Part shown: piece by piece, positions 1 to 9,773 of the stretch
Layout: every line of letters starts with the position of its first letter
Position numbering within the stretch: position 1 is the first letter of the stretch
NCBI RefSeq assembly: GCF_004339565.1
Contig: NZ_SMFZ01000001.1
Location: 2,976,001 to 3,040,000, forward strand
DNA from: Pseudonocardia endophytica
GTDB lineage: Bacteria > Actinomycetota > Actinomycetes > Mycobacteriales > Pseudonocardiaceae
Length of the DNA: 64,000 nt
Direction: 5' to 3'
Program-made: the position numbers and the translations under genes
The notes under the pieces: generated by a model
Database searches by the model: none
Told to the model about the DNA's origin: nothing
What the model saw: the letters and a program-made list of their open reading frames with translations, nothing else

Positions 1-5
1 GTCGG

Positions 6-3000
6 TCACCAGGTGTCGACGAACGGCCGGACGTTCCCGGCCTTCACACCGGCGCTGAGCTGCGGAAACGATGCCGCGATCCAGCGCCGGGTGTCGGCCG
101 GGTCGATCACGTCGTCGATCTCGAACACCTGCGCGGTCGAGACGGCCTTGCCCTTCTCGTACTCGGCCGCGAGGAGCTCGTCGAACAGCGCGGCGGGGTC
201 GTCCGCGGCGTCCAGCTCCTTCCGGTAACCGAGCCGGACCGCTCCCTCCAGGCCCATCCCGCCGAGCTCCCCGGTCGGCCACGCCACGGCGAACGCGGCC
301 GCCTTCAGCGATCCGCCGCACATGCCCTGCCCGCCGAGGCCGTAGCACTTGCGCAGGATGACCAACCCGATCGGCACGGACAGGTTCGCCCCGACCGCGA
401 ACAGCCTGCTGACGTGCCGGACGGCGGCCTGCTCCTCGGACTCGATCCCGACCATGAACCCCGGCGTGTCGCACAGCGAGATCACCGGGAGGCCGAACGC
501 GTCGCAGAGCTGCAGGAACCGGGCGGCCTTGTCCGCGGCGTCCACGTCGATCGCGCCGCCGAGGTGGGTCGGGTCGTTTGCGATCAGACCCATCGGCCTG
601 CCCTCGACCCGGACCAGGGCGGTGATCATGGCCGGGGCGAACCCGCGGCGCAGCTCCAGCACGGACCCGACGTCGGCGACCCCGTCGATCGCGACGCGCA
701 CGTCGTAGACCCGGCGGCGGTTCGGCGGGACGGCGTGGCGCAACGTGCGCGGGTCGGGCGCCTCCCAGTCCGCGACCGGCCCCTGGAAGTACGACAGGTA
801 CTGCCGCGCGACACGGGTCGCCTCCGCCTCGTCGGGCACCAGCACGTCGACGACGCCGTTCGGGACCTGCGTCGACATCGGACCGACGTCCTCCGGCGCG
901 ACGACGCCGAGACCACCGCCCTCGATCATGGCCGGACCGCCCATGCCGAGGTTCGCCCCCTCGACGGCGATGATCACGTCGCAGATCCCGGCGAGCGCGG
1001 CGTTGCCCGCGAAGCACCGACCCGCGACGACGCTCACCAGTGGCACCGTCCCGGACAGCTTCGCGACCAGCTCGAACGCAGGGACGTCCAACATGGACGC
1101 CCACGCGCCGTCGGTGTCGCCGGGGCGCCCGCCGCCGCCCTCGGCGTAGACGACGAGCGGCAGTCCGCGCCGCGCGCACAGCTCGAAGATCCGGTCCTTC
1201 TTGCGGTGGTTCGTGGCCCCCTGGGTGCCCGCCAGCACGGAGTAGTCGTAGGCGATGACGGCGACGCGCGCGTTCTCCTCGCCGACGAGGTCCGCGTTGA
1301 CCGTCGCCGTCCCGGCCAGCATGCCGTCGGCCGGTGTGCGTTCGACGAGGTCGTCAAGGCTGCGACGGCGCCGTTGCGCGGCGATCGCGAGCGGTCCGTA
1401 CTCGACGAACGACCCGTCGTCGCAGAGGTCGGCGAGGTTCTCCCGGGCCGTGCGCAGACCGCGCCCGTGCCGCTTCGCGACGGCGTCCGGACGGGCGGCG
1501 TCCAGGCCTCGCTCGTGCCGGGCGCGCACGTCCGCGAGGTCGGCACGGACGGTGTCGAGGTCGACGGCCTCGCCCACGCCATCGGACGTGTCGTCCACTT
1601 CGGATCGATCGAGGACGAGGAGCACCCCGCCCGCGTCGACCGTCTCCGCCGGCGTCACGACGATCTCGGTCACCGTCCCGGAGGACGGTGCCGCGACGAC
1701 GTGCTCCATCTTCATCGCCTCGAGCACGACGAGCGCGGCTCCGGCCGCGACCTTGTCGCCGACCGAGACGTCGACGCTGACGACCGTCCCGGCACCCGCG
1801 GCCCGGACGAGTCCGGCGTCGTCGGGCGATCCGCCGGTCGCATCGCCCGGCCCGGGATCGGTGGAGCCGGGATCGGAGCCGTACCGGCGTGGGCGGTGGG
1901 CCGCACCGATCTCGCCGGCGTGGTCGTCGAGGAACGACGTGGTCAGCTCACCGCGCACGAAGGCGGGAGTCGCGACGATCCCGGCCAGCTCGTCGAGGTT
2001 CGTCGCGACGCCCTCGATCCGGCACTCGGACAGCGCCCGTGCCGCGCGGGCGGCAAGTACGGCGAGATCGCCGCCCCGGTCGTGGACGACGAGCTTGGCG
2101 AGCAGCGGGTCGTAGCGCGGGCTCACGTGGTAGCCGCGGTAACCGGCGCCGTCCACCCGGATGCCGCGCCCGGCCGGCAGGGACCACGCCGTGAGCCCGC
2201 CCGCCGACCCGGCGACGATCCGCAGTTGCACGGCGGCGCCGACGGGATCGCCGAACGGACGGACCTCGTCCAGCGTCGCGCCCGCCGCGATCCGGATCCC
2301 GGTCGCCACGAGATCGACGCCGGTGACCTCCTCGGTGATCGTGTGCTCGACCTGCAGACGCGGGTTGACCTCGAGGAACGAGATTCCCGTCGAGCTGACG
2401 AGGAACTCGACGGTGCCGAGCCCGGCGTACTGCACGGATTCCGCCAGCCGCACCGCGGCGGACCGCAGCTCGTCGCGGACGCCGGGATCGAGCCCTGGCG
2501 CCGGGGTGATCTCGACGACCTTCTGGTTCCGCCGCTGCACGGAGCAGTCCCGTTCACCGAGCGCGACGACGGCACCGCTGCCGTCGCCGACCACCTGCAC
2601 CTCGACGTGCCGCGCGCCGGTCAGCAGCTCCTCGGCGTAGACGCGGTCGTCGCCGAACGCGGCGAGCGCCTCGGACGCACACCGGGCGTGCTCCGCGGCG
2701 ACCTCGTCCGGGTCGCCGGACGTGACCGCCCGCATCCCCCGTCCACCGCCACCCGCGACGGCCTTGAGCATCACGGCAGGCACCGTGCGCGCGAACGCGG
2801 CCGCACCCGCGGCGTCGACCGGACCGTCGGTCCCGCGCGGCAGCGGCACCCCCGCCTCCCGCGCCAGCTCGCGGGCACGGGTCTTGTCCCCGAACGCGTC
2901 CAGCACCTCCGGCGACGGCCCGACGAACGTGATCCCAGCCGCCGCGCACGCCCGCGCGAACGTCGCGTTCTCGGACAGGAACCCGTAACCCGGGTGCACG

Positions 3001-3227
3001 GCGTCGGCCCCAGCCTCGCGGGCGGCGCGCACCACGTCGTCGACGTCGAGGTAGCCGGCAGGCCCGGATCCGGCCAGTGCGACGGGCTCGTCGACGGCGG
3101 ACACGTGCGGGGCGTCCGCGTCGTCGGTGGCGTACACGCCGACCGGAGTCACACCGAGCTCGACGGCGGCGTGCGCGATCCGGATCGCGATCTCGCCCCG
3201 ATTGGCGATCAACAAGCGGGAGAACAC
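6..3227 (-). CDS. Fused acyl-CoA carboxylase: biotin carboxylase, biotin carrier and carboxyltransferase
   Basis: A single 1073-residue chain that should carry out both half-reactions of a biotin-dependent acetyl/propionyl-CoA-type carboxylase. The biotin carboxylase part (about 1-450) opens with SRLLIANRGEIAIRI and has the ATP-grasp loop KAVAGGGGRGMR and the EVNPRLQVEHTITEE segment. The biotin carrier motif EAMKMEH places the biotinylated lysine at residue 506. The carboxyltransferase part (about 580-1073) carries GGGGRPGDTDG and an oxyanion-type GGGLGVVAPED segment. The GTG start at 3227 is chosen because the biotin carboxylase fold begins two residues later; the frame stays open upstream without homology. 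Acyl-CoA specificity cannot be read from the sequence. Most actinobacterial carboxylases split these functions between alpha and beta subunits, so the fusion is notable. Confidence 0.9.
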   Translation of the reverse strand: MFSRLLIANRGEIAIRIAHAAVELGVTPVGVYATDDADAPHVSAVDEPVALAGSGPAGYLDVDDVVRAAREAGADAVHPGYGFLSENATFARACAAAGITFVGPSPEVLDAFGDKTRARELAREAGVPLPRGTDGPVDAAGAAAFARTVPAVMLKAVAGGGGRGMRAVTSGDPDEVAAEHARCASEALAAFGDDRVYAEELLTGARHVEVQVVGDGSGAVVALGERDCSVQRRNQKVVEITPAPGLDPGVRDELRSAAVRLAESVQYAGLGTVEFLVSSTGISFLEVNPRLQVEHTITEEVTGVDLVATGIRIAAGATLDEVRPFGDPVGAAVQLRIVAGSAGGLTAWSLPAGRGIRVDGAGYRGYHVSPRYDPLLAKLVVHDRGGDLAVLAARAARALSECRIEGVATNLDELAGIVATPAFVRGELTTSFLDDHAGEIGAAHRPRRYGSDPGSTDPGPGDATGGSPDDAGLVRAAGAGTVVSVDVSVGDKVAAGAALVVLEAMKMEHVVAAPSSGTVTEIVVTPAETVDAGGVLLVLDRSEVDDTSDGVGEAVDLDTVRADLADVRARHERGLDAARPDAVAKRHGRGLRTARENLADLCDDGSFVEYGPLAIAAQRRRRSLDDLVERTPADGMLAGTATVNADLVGEENARVAVIAYDYSVLAGTQGATNHRKKDRIFELCARRGLPLVVYAEGGGGRPGDTDGAWASMLDVPAFELVAKLSGTVPLVSVVAGRCFAGNAALAGICDVIIAVEGANLGMGGPAMIEGGGLGVVAPEDVGPMSTQVPNGVVDVLVPDEAEATRVARQYLSYFQGPVADWEAPDPRTLRHAVPPNRRRVYDVRVAIDGVADVGSVLELRRGFAPAMITALVRVEGRPMGLIANDPTHLGGAIDVDAADKAARFLQLCDAFGLPVISLCDTPGFMVGIESEEQAAVRHVSRLFAVGANLSVPIGLVILRKCYGLGGQGMCGGSLKAAAFAVAWPTGELGGMGLEGAVRLGYRKELDAADDPAALFDELLAAEYEKGKAVSTAQVFEIDDVIDPADTRRWIAASFPQLSAGVKAGNVRPFVDTW

Positions 3228-3365
3228 GTATCGGATACAACGTTCGCGATCACTCCGTGTCAACGCCGCAGACCCGTGCCCGACGTCGCCGCCGCACGAG
3301 AGGAGCTCTCCTCCGACGGCGGGGGCGCCTGCAACCCGTGGCGCCGGCGTGGTGTTCGGACCACC

Positions 3366-4088
3366 ATGACGCGCATGACGACGGCCGACGTCCCCGCCCT
3401 GGACGACCTGGACTGGGACGCGCTGGGCGCCCGCCTGGACGACGACGGCGTCGCGGCCACCCCGCCACTGCTGTCCCGCGACCGGTGCGACGAGATCACG
3501 GCGATGTTCGACGACGACGCCCGCTTCCGCAGCACCGTCCAGATGGAACGGGTGTCGTTCGGCATCGGCCGCTACCGCTACTTCGCCGACCCCCTGCCCC
3601 CGCTCGTCCAGGAGCTGCGGGAGCGCGTGTACCCGCACCTGGCGCGCGTCGCGAACGGCTGGAACACCGCACTCGGTGAGCCCGGCCGGTTCCCGGACAC
3701 GCACGCCGACTACGTCGCCGAGTGCGCCGACGCCGGCCAGCACAAGCCGACCCCGCTCGTGCTCCGCTACGGCCCCGGCGGCTACAACTGCCTGCACCAG
3801 GACGTGTACGGCGACCTCGTGTTCCCGCTGCAGTTCCTCGTGATGCTGTCCCGGCCGGACGTGGACTTCACCGGCGGCGAGAGCGTGTTCGTCGAGCAGC
3901 GGCCACGCCAGCAGTCACGCCCGACGGTCCTGCGCCCGGAGCAGGGTCAGGCGGTGATCTTCCCGGTGCGGCAGCGGCCGCGCCGGGGCAGCCGCGGGTA
4001 CCACCGCGTGCAGATGCGCCACGGCGTGAGCGCCGTGCACTCGGGCGAGCGCAACGTCCTGGGGATCATCTTCCACAACGCTCGCTGA
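3366..4088 (+). CDS. 2-oxoglutarate/Fe(II)-dependent oxygenase
   Basis: A 240-residue protein with a double-stranded beta-helix iron site: H144-x-D146 in NCLHQDVYGDL, distal H219 in RHGVSAVHSGER and the co-substrate-binding R229. It should use Fe(II), O2 and 2-oxoglutarate to hydroxylate an unknown substrate, possibly a protein or lipid, as in prolyl-hydroxylase-like bacterial families. It is transcribed away from the carboxylase gene across a 138-bp gap. ATG at 3366 is used; a second in-frame ATG lies at 3375. The substrate is unassigned. Confidence 0.8.
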   Translation: MTRMTTADVPALDDLDWDALGARLDDDGVAATPPLLSRDRCDEITAMFDDDARFRSTVQMERVSFGIGRYRYFADPLPPLVQELRERVYPHLARVANGWNTALGEPGRFPDTHADYVAECADAGQHKPTPLVLRYGPGGYNCLHQDVYGDLVFPLQFLVMLSRPDVDFTGGESVFVEQRPRQQSRPTVLRPEQGQAVIFPVRQRPRRGSRGYHRVQMRHGVSAVHSGERNVLGIIFHNAR

Positions 4089-4184
4089 CCTGCTCCGCCC
4101 GATCTTCCAGGCGCTGGGCTAGTCAGTTCTGGGGATCCGTCCGATCGCGCAGCAACGACTCGGCCGTTCAGCCGAGACACTAGC

Positions 4185-5093
4185 GTGACCACGCCGCAGA
4201 TCCCCCGCCACAGCGCCGAGCCGACCGGTCGACCCGATATCCGTGCGACCCCGCAGATCCCCGCTCAGTGGGGACCCCCGACGGCTCCGCCTCAGTGGAA
4301 CCACCCGCAGACCGGACCTCAGTGGGGCCACCCGCAGACCGGGCCCTACTGGAACCACCCACAGATCCCGCCCCAGTGGGCCGGCCCACCGTCCGCCCGG
4401 GGACCCCGGCCGGACCTGCCGAAGCGAGGTATCGGCCTCGGCCTGGCCGCGCTGATCACTGCCGCCATCGGGCTCCTGTTCGGTCTGTTCGGCTCGGCCA
4501 TCGGGTTCCTGCTCGGCCTCGTGGCGATCGGCCTCGGCATCGCGGGCTACATCCGGCGGTCGGGGCGGGTCCTCGCCGCGGTCGGCGGCGGCGTCGCGGC
4601 CCTGGCGATGATCGCGAGTCTGACGGTCGCCTCCGTCGGTGCGTCGACGAGCTCCACTCCGGCAAGCGCATCACCCACGCCGTCCGCGCCCCCGGTGTCG
4701 ACGGCACCGGTCGCGCAGCCGACGACGGCACCGCCTCCGCCACCGGCACCCGCACGCACCATCACCGCTCGTGACTGGCAGAAGATCGCGAAGGACCCCA
4801 CCGCCCACATCGGAGAGTCGATCGTGGTCTACGGCACGGTCACGCAGTTCGACGCCGCCACCGGCACCGACTCGTTCCGCGCGAACGTCGACGGCGTCCG
4901 CCAGCAGAACGAGTACGAGTACGAGACGAACACCTTTCTCACCGGAGACGTCTCGACGCTGTCCGACGTGGTCAACGGCGACACCTTCCGCGCGGAGGTC
5001 GTGGTGGGCCAGCCGTACACCTACACGACGACGATGGGCGGGCAGATGACGGTGCCGACCCTGAGCGTCACGAAGATCGCGCCCCTCAAGTAG
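4185..5093 (+). CDS. DUF4190-like membrane protein with repetitive cytoplasmic head and exported C-terminal domain
   Basis: A 302-residue protein. Residues 1-75 are Pro/Gln/Trp-rich with repeated units such as PQWNHPQTGPQWGHPQTGP. Two hydrophobic segments follow (about 84-120 and 127-150; the first is LGLAALITAAIGLLFGLFG). A Ser/Thr/Pro linker then leads to a soluble C-terminal domain (about 190-302) of beta-rich look with VVYGTVTQFDAATGTDSF. The arrangement suggests an inner-membrane protein with its C-terminal domain outside. GTG start. No function can be assigned; the small C-terminal domain may be an OB-type fold. Confidence 0.75.
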   Translation: MTTPQIPRHSAEPTGRPDIRATPQIPAQWGPPTAPPQWNHPQTGPQWGHPQTGPYWNHPQIPPQWAGPPSARGPRPDLPKRGIGLGLAALITAAIGLLFGLFGSAIGFLLGLVAIGLGIAGYIRRSGRVLAAVGGGVAALAMIASLTVASVGASTSSTPASASPTPSAPPVSTAPVAQPTTAPPPPPAPARTITARDWQKIAKDPTAHIGESIVVYGTVTQFDAATGTDSFRANVDGVRQQNEYEYETNTFLTGDVSTLSDVVNGDTFRAEVVVGQPYTYTTTMGGQMTVPTLSVTKIAPLK

Positions 5094-5111
5094 GGACGAG
5101 TAGGTCCCGGC

Positions 5112-5684
5112 TCAACCGCAACGCTCGCTGACCTGCTCGGACAGCGGAGGCGCTCCGAGGCGGTTGTCGATCTCGACGTGTTCGACGGGCGGTGGTTCCT
5201 CCGGCCGCATACGGGCCACGAACACGTCGAACGCATCCAGCTTGCCGGTGTCCCGGGGCGAGCCGCGGCTCTCCAGGCGGTGCCGGAGCGACGCGGAGTC
5301 GGTGCGGACCCACACCAGTCGCACCCGGGGTCCGCCGAGCTCGTCGACCCAGGACCGCCAGCGGTCCATCGAACGGATCTGTCCGGTGAACGGCCCGGAC
5401 AGCAGCACCGGGCACCCGTGCGACCGGATCTCCCGCGCGACGGCCGTCATGCCGCCGTACTCGTGGATCTTGACGTGCTCGTCGTACCACTCGCCCTCGC
5501 GCTCGCCGGGGTCGCGGCCCGCGGCGGCGAGCGTCGCGGCGACGAACGCGCCGTAGAGCGTGTCCTTGTCCAGCAGGGCAGGCGTCGGCGTGAGCAGCGA
5601 CAACAGCTCGTCGGAGACGGTGCTCTTGCCGGAACCCGGCGGTCCGGCGACGACCCAGGCATCCGCGATGGCCATGCCCCGCAT
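5112..5684 (-). CDS. P-loop kinase/AAA-33 family ATP-binding protein
   Basis: A 190-residue nucleotide-binding protein with Walker [10 protein letters not shown] at residues 14-22 and the [11 protein letters not shown] region typical of small-molecule or zeta-toxin-like kinases. A lid region [18 protein letters not shown] follows, with basic residues that commonly bind phosphate. It converges on the DUF4190-like gene. The start may be 5684 or the internal ATG at 5675. The substrate is unknown. Confidence 0.75.
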   Translation of the reverse strand: MRGMAIADAWVVAGPPGSGKSTVSDELLSLLTPTPALLDKDTLYGAFVAATLAAAGRDPGEREGEWYDEHVKIHEYGGMTAVAREIRSHGCPVLLSGPFTGQIRSMDRWRSWVDELGGPRVRLVWVRTDSASLRHRLESRGSPRDTGKLDAFDVFVARMRPEEPPPVEHVEIDNRLGAPPLSEQVSERCG

Positions 5685-5718
5685 CCTCCCCCGGCGACGC
5701 CCGGGAGAATCGGCCGTG

Positions 5719-6924
5719 ATGGACCGCTACGAGGCGCTGCGCACACCGCAGGGCCGGGCGCTGCTCGACGAGCTGGTCGCCCGCTCCGCGGAGCCGGCGC
5801 TGCGCCTGGGCACGGAGCTGCGCACGCGGTACCCGGCCGACCTCGTGGTGGACGCGCTCGGGCAGGCAGAGCTGCGCGGCCGGGCGGCGGCCAAGTTCAG
5901 CCGGGCCGCGGACCTGTTCCTCACCCGCGACGGGCTGGAGCAGGCGTCGTCCGAGGCGGTCGCACGGCATCGCGCCGGGCGGTTCCCGGCCGGTGCGCCC
6001 CTGGTCGACCTGTGCTGCGGGATCGGCGGCGACCTCGTCGCGCTCGGAGCGGACCACCCGGTGCTCGGCGTCGACCGGGACCCGGTCCACCTGTGGATGG
6101 CCGCGCGCAACGCCGAGGCGTACCGAGTCGACGTCCGGACCCTCGAGTCCGACGTCCGGGACGCACCCCTGGACGGCGCGAGCGGCGTGTTCGTCGACCC
6201 GGCACGACGGGGCGAGCGTGGCCGGATGGCCACCGGCGAGAGCGAGCCGCCGCTGGACTGGTGCCTGGCGCTGGCCGGGCGGGTCGGCGCCGTCGGCATC
6301 AAGGCCGCCCCCGGTATCGCGCACGACGTCGTCCCGGACGGCTGGGAGATCGAGTTCCTGTCGCTCGGACGGGACATCAAGGAGGCCGTGCTGTGGTCCC
6401 CGGCGCTCGCCGGGCCACGGGTGAGGGCCAGCGTGCTGCCGCCGACCGGGCCCGCGCCGGTCGCGCCCGACGCGCACACGCTGACCGGGGACCCGGACCC
6501 GCCGGAGGGCGATCCGGACGTCCGCGTCGTCGATCCCGGCGGCTACCTGCTGGACCCGAACCCGGCCGTCACCCGCGCCGGTCTGGTGTCCGAACTGGCG
6601 CGGCGCACCGGCACGTCGAAGATCGACCCGAGGATCGCGTTCCTGACCGGCGACGCGCCCGTCGCGACGCCGTTCGCCCGCACGCTGCAGGTGATCGACT
6701 CCGCCCCGTGGGACCAGAAACGGCTGCCCGCCCGGCTGCGGGCGCTCGACGTCGGTTCCGTGGACGTCCGCCGCCGCGGGCTGGCGGGCGACGTGGACGC
6801 GCTGGTCCGCAAGCTCCGCCTGACCGGGTCACGACGCGCGACGGTCGTCATGACGCGCGTGCGGGACACGCCGTGGGGGCTCGTCTGCGTGGAGCCGGAG
6901 ATCACACCCGCGGGAAGTGGATGA
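5719..6924 (+). CDS. Class I SAM-dependent methyltransferase with THUMP-like C-terminal domain
   Basis: A 401-residue protein of the actinobacterial THUMP-like methyltransferase family. Motif I is [15 protein letters not shown], followed by the acidic ribose-binding [10 protein letters not shown], and the active-site segment is [13 protein letters not shown]. The C-terminal ~100 residues ([18 protein letters not shown]) form the THUMP-like RNA-binding part. The likely substrate is RNA but it is unidentified. ATG at 5719 is preferred over the GTG directly before it. The 3' end overlaps the convergent VOC gene by 23 bp. Confidence 0.8.
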   Translation: MDRYEALRTPQGRALLDELVARSAEPALRLGTELRTRYPADLVVDALGQAELRGRAAAKFSRAADLFLTRDGLEQASSEAVARHRAGRFPAGAPLVDLCCGIGGDLVALGADHPVLGVDRDPVHLWMAARNAEAYRVDVRTLESDVRDAPLDGASGVFVDPARRGERGRMATGESEPPLDWCLALAGRVGAVGIKAAPGIAHDVVPDGWEIEFLSLGRDIKEAVLWSPALAGPRVRASVLPPTGPAPVAPDAHTLTGDPDPPEGDPDVRVVDPGGYLLDPNPAVTRAGLVSELARRTGTSKIDPRIAFLTGDAPVATPFARTLQVIDSAPWDQKRLPARLRALDVGSVDVRRRGLAGDVDALVRKLRLTGSRRATVVMTRVRDTPWGLVCVEPEITPAGSG

Positions 6925-7324
6925 ACTCCAGCGCGATCCCGTCCGGGTCGTGAAACTCGAGCGTCGCGTAGTCGGTCGGCTCCGTGCGGTCCGCGACGCC
7001 GTCGTGCGCAACGCCGAGCGTGTCCAGCCAGGCCGCCCATCCCTCGAGCGTCGCGCGGTCGGCGACCCCGAACGCGACGTGTGCGAGGTGCGCGGGCGTC
7101 CCGTCCCCGCGTCGTAGCTCGATCATCACGCCGGTCGTGGTGTCCAGGAGCAGGGCGGCACCGTCGCGGTCCCACGGACCCTCGCCGTGGTGCGGGAACG
7201 TGGCAGGCAGACGTTGCAACCCGAGCACCCGTTGGTACCAGGTCGCGCTGGTCTCGACGTCCGACACGACCGCCGACACATGATGGAAGCCGGTGACGGC
7301 CGGCCGTTCGATGCCCGTGCCCAT
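6902..7324 (-). CDS. VOC-family (glyoxalase/dioxygenase-like) protein
   Basis: A 140-residue single-domain vicinal oxygen chelate protein. It has two beta-alpha-beta-beta-beta repeats, a metal-ligand histidine early (GFHHVSAVVSD) and a glutamate late ([10 protein letters not shown]). Such proteins act as lyases, dioxygenases or resistance proteins; the substrate is not evident. The ATG at 7324 is chosen because homology starts just after it, although the frame is open up to 7363. It is divergent from the sorbitol-type dehydrogenase with a 92-bp gap. Confidence 0.75.
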   Translation of the reverse strand: MGTGIERPAVTGFHHVSAVVSDVETSATWYQRVLGLQRLPATFPHHGEGPWDRDGAALLLDTTTGVMIELRRGDGTPAHLAHVAFGVADRATLEGWAAWLDTLGVAHDGVADRTEPTDYATLEFHDPDGIALEFIHFPRV

Positions 7325-7416
7325 CGGCGCCCTTCTGCACGTGGAGAGGTCGCGGTCAGTCAATCGGTCGGGCGGGTGCCGTGTCCACCCGGCGCACCGC
7401 CGGTACGGTCGCCACG

Positions 7417-8433
7417 GTGACCGACGTACCCGAGTCGATGCGATGCAGCGTGCTCCGTGGAGCGGGCGAGCTCGAGGTCCGCGAGCGGGCGGTCCCGAGC
7501 CCGGCTCACGGTGAGGTGCTCGTCCGGATCAGCGCCGTCGGCACCTGCGGCTCCGACGTGCACTACTACCGGCACGGACGGATCGGCAAGTACGTCGTGC
7601 GGGAGCCGATGGTGCTCGGGCACGAACCGGCCGGGCGGATCGTCGCCGTCGGCGAGGGCGTCGACCCCTCGCGGACCGGGCAGCGGGTGTCGCTCGAGCC
7701 CGGCGTGCCGTGCCGTCGCTGCCGCTGGTGCCACGAGGGCCGCTACAACCTGTGCCCGGACATCGTGTTCTTCGCGACCCCTCCGGTGGACGGGGCGTTC
7801 GCGGAGTACGTCGCGATCGCCGACGACTTCGCGCACCCGGTACCGGACTCCGTGTCCGACGACGCGGCCGCCCTTCTCGAGCCGCTGTCCGTCGCGCTGT
7901 GGGCGAACGCGAAGGCCGGCACCGGGCTCGGCTCGCACGTCCTGGTCGCCGGTGCCGGACCGATCGGTCTGCTCGTGGCCCGGGTCGCCCAGGTCCGCGG
8001 CGCCACCCGCGTCGTGATCTCCGATCCGGACGCCGGGCGGCGCCGGTTCGCCGCCGGCTACGGCGTCGGCGAGACCGTCGACCCCGGCGCGACGACGCTC
8101 GACCGCGAGGTCGACGCGTTCCTGGACTGTTCCGGCGCGCCGCCCGCGGTGACGGCCGGGATCGCGGCCGTGCGACCGGGCGGGTCGGTGACGCTGGTCG
8201 GCATGGGCGCCGACGAGATGACGCTCCCGGTGTCGGCCATGCAGTCCCGGGAGATCTCGCTGACCGGCACGTTCCGCTACGCGAACACGTGGCCCGCCGC
8301 CGTCGCGCTGGCCGCGTCCGGGGAGATCGAGCTGGACCGGCTCGTCACCTCGCACGTCGGCCTGGACGACGTCGGCACCGCGCTGTCCCCCGACCCGGCG
8401 CAGGTCAAGGTCGTCGTCACGCCCGGGGCGTGA
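7417..8433 (+). CDS. Zinc-dependent sorbitol/L-iditol dehydrogenase-like MDR enzyme
   Basis: A 338-residue medium-chain dehydrogenase. Catalytic zinc ligands are C44 in GTCGSDVHYYRHGRIG and H69/E70 in LGHEPAG. The structural zinc set is C99, C102, C105 and C113. The Rossmann motif is VLVAGAGPIGLLVA, and an aspartate in VVISDPDAG suggests NAD+. The HYYRHGRIG signature places it near polyol dehydrogenases. GTG at 7417 is taken; the frame also opens at 7381. It overlaps the downstream kinase gene by 4 bp, so the two are probably co-translated. Confidence 0.8.
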   Translation: MTDVPESMRCSVLRGAGELEVRERAVPSPAHGEVLVRISAVGTCGSDVHYYRHGRIGKYVVREPMVLGHEPAGRIVAVGEGVDPSRTGQRVSLEPGVPCRRCRWCHEGRYNLCPDIVFFATPPVDGAFAEYVAIADDFAHPVPDSVSDDAAALLEPLSVALWANAKAGTGLGSHVLVAGAGPIGLLVARVAQVRGATRVVISDPDAGRRRFAAGYGVGETVDPGATTLDREVDAFLDCSGAPPAVTAGIAAVRPGGSVTLVGMGADEMTLPVSAMQSREISLTGTFRYANTWPAAVALAASGEIELDRLVTSHVGLDDVGTALSPDPAQVKVVVTPGA

Positions 8434-9032
8434 ACCGGATCCGCGTCGCGGACCGTCCGGAGTGGACCGACGACGTCGTCGCGCTGGTCCGGTCCGCGGG
8501 ACCCGGCCCGGCCGGGAACCGGCTCGTCGGCGTCGACGGGTACTCCGGGTCCGGGAAGTCGACGCTCGCCGGGCGGCTGGCCGACCGGCTCGGTGCCCCG
8601 CTGCTCACGCTGGAGGAGATCACGCCCGGCTGGGACGGCCTGGCCGCGGCGATCGAGCTGGCGCGCATCGCGATCGCGGAGCCGCTCGCCCACGGCCGTG
8701 ACCTACGACCGCCCACATGGGACTGGCACGCGGGCGCACCCGGCCCCGTCCGCAGCGTCGCAGCCGCCCCGGTCGTCGTGCTGGAGGGCTGTGGAGCGGG
8801 GTCGCCGGTCCTTGCTCCGACGACGTCGCTGCTGGTCTGGGTGGACGTGCCGGCCGGGGAACGGGAGCGACGACTGCGGGCCCGTGACGACTGGGAGGTC
8901 TACGCGCCGTTCCGCGAACGATGGCGCGCACAGGAAGCCGGCCTCGCCGGGACGGACCGGCGGGCCGACGTCGTGCTGGACAACGAGGAGGACCCGGCCG
9001 CCCCCTCGACGGCCGGGTCCTCCACGTCCTGA
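8430..9032 (+). CDS. Uridine kinase-like P-loop protein
   Basis: A 200-residue protein with Walker A VDGYSGSGKST near residue 35 and a late arginine-rich lid (GERERRLRARDDWEVY), as in the uridine/panthothenate-kinase-like group. The GTG start overlaps the TGA of the preceding dehydrogenase gene (GTGA), which implies translational coupling and perhaps a shared sugar or polyol pathway. The phosphate acceptor is unknown. It ends 3 bp from the convergent ABC permease gene. Confidence 0.7.
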   Translation: MNRIRVADRPEWTDDVVALVRSAGPGPAGNRLVGVDGYSGSGKSTLAGRLADRLGAPLLTLEEITPGWDGLAAAIELARIAIAEPLAHGRDLRPPTWDWHAGAPGPVRSVAAAPVVVLEGCGAGSPVLAPTTSLLVWVDVPAGERERRLRARDDWEVYAPFRERWRAQEAGLAGTDRRADVVLDNEEDPAAPSTAGSSTS

Positions 9033-9035
9033 CGG

Positions 9036-9773
9036 CTACGGCGTCGCCTTGCGCACCAACAGGAATCCCCCGAACGCGGCCAGCACGGCGATCACCAACG
9101 GGTAGAGCGCGGCGAGCTGGATCATCGGCGTCGTGGCGAAGAACGTGCCCACCGAGCCCCACCACTGCTGCCAGGTCACGAGGGCGACCAGGCCGCCCAG
9201 CACGAGCGTCGTGCCGATCGCGGCCGCGTACAGGCCGAGCTGGCCCCAGCGCTTGAACAGTGTCCCGACCATCATCCCGATGAACCCGAGCGCGAGCAGC
9301 GGCCCGCCGTAAACCGCCACCTGCGCGAACGGGTTGGACTGCACGAGGAACCCCACGCCGAAGAACCGCAGGTCGATCCCCCACCCGCCGGTCCCGTTCT
9401 CGATCGCCAGCATCACGGTCAGCCCGATCGCGTGCAGGATGCTCTCGCCGAGCACGACCAGGCCGGTGCCGAGATAGAAGTGGCGACGGGTGATTCCCAG
9501 GCTGAGCGCGAACGGGAACGTCTGGGTCATGGTCTGCAGGTGGGCCGCCGCGACGGCGAAGTACAGGGCGGCCAGCGCGCCGGTCACTCCCGGGTCACCG
9601 TCGTCGGTGTTCGCGCGGATCAAGCCGAAGATCAGCAGGTTGATCAAGAACGCGGCACCGACGACCATCCACGGGATGGCGAGCCTGCCCCAGGCGCCGA
9701 CCAGGTTCAGACGGGCGGCGGTCAGCACGCGGTTCTGCGCGGGAGCCGCGGTCGCGGCGATCGCGGTGGTCAT
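9036..9773 (-). CDS. ABC transporter permease (YtrC/BcrB-like)
   Basis: A 245-residue integral membrane protein with about six hydrophobic helices, for example WMVVGAAFLINLLIFGLI and GLGGLVAL-type stretches. It is the last gene of a three-gene minus-strand operon: GntR regulator, ATPase, permease. It starts at ATG 9773, overlapping the ATPase stop as ATGA. The regulator-ATPase-permease layout matches YtrA-type systems that respond to cell-wall stress or peptide antibiotics. The exported molecule is unknown. Confidence 0.75.
   Translation of the reverse strand: MTTAIAATAAPAQNRVLTAARLNLVGAWGRLAIPWMVVGAAFLINLLIFGLIRANTDDGDPGVTGALAALYFAVAAAHLQTMTQTFPFALSLGITRRHFYLGTGLVVLGESILHAIGLTVMLAIENGTGGWGIDLRFFGVGFLVQSNPFAQVAVYGGPLLALGFIGMMVGTLFKRWGQLGLYAAAIGTTLVLGGLVALVTWQQWWGSVGTFFATTPMIQLAALYPLVIAVLAAFGGFLLVRKATP

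Noticed and set aside
414..3365. Very long plus-strand open frame opposite the carboxylase
   Set aside because: It is the antisense shadow of a GC-rich gene. Only its last 240 codons (from 3366) read as a real protein.
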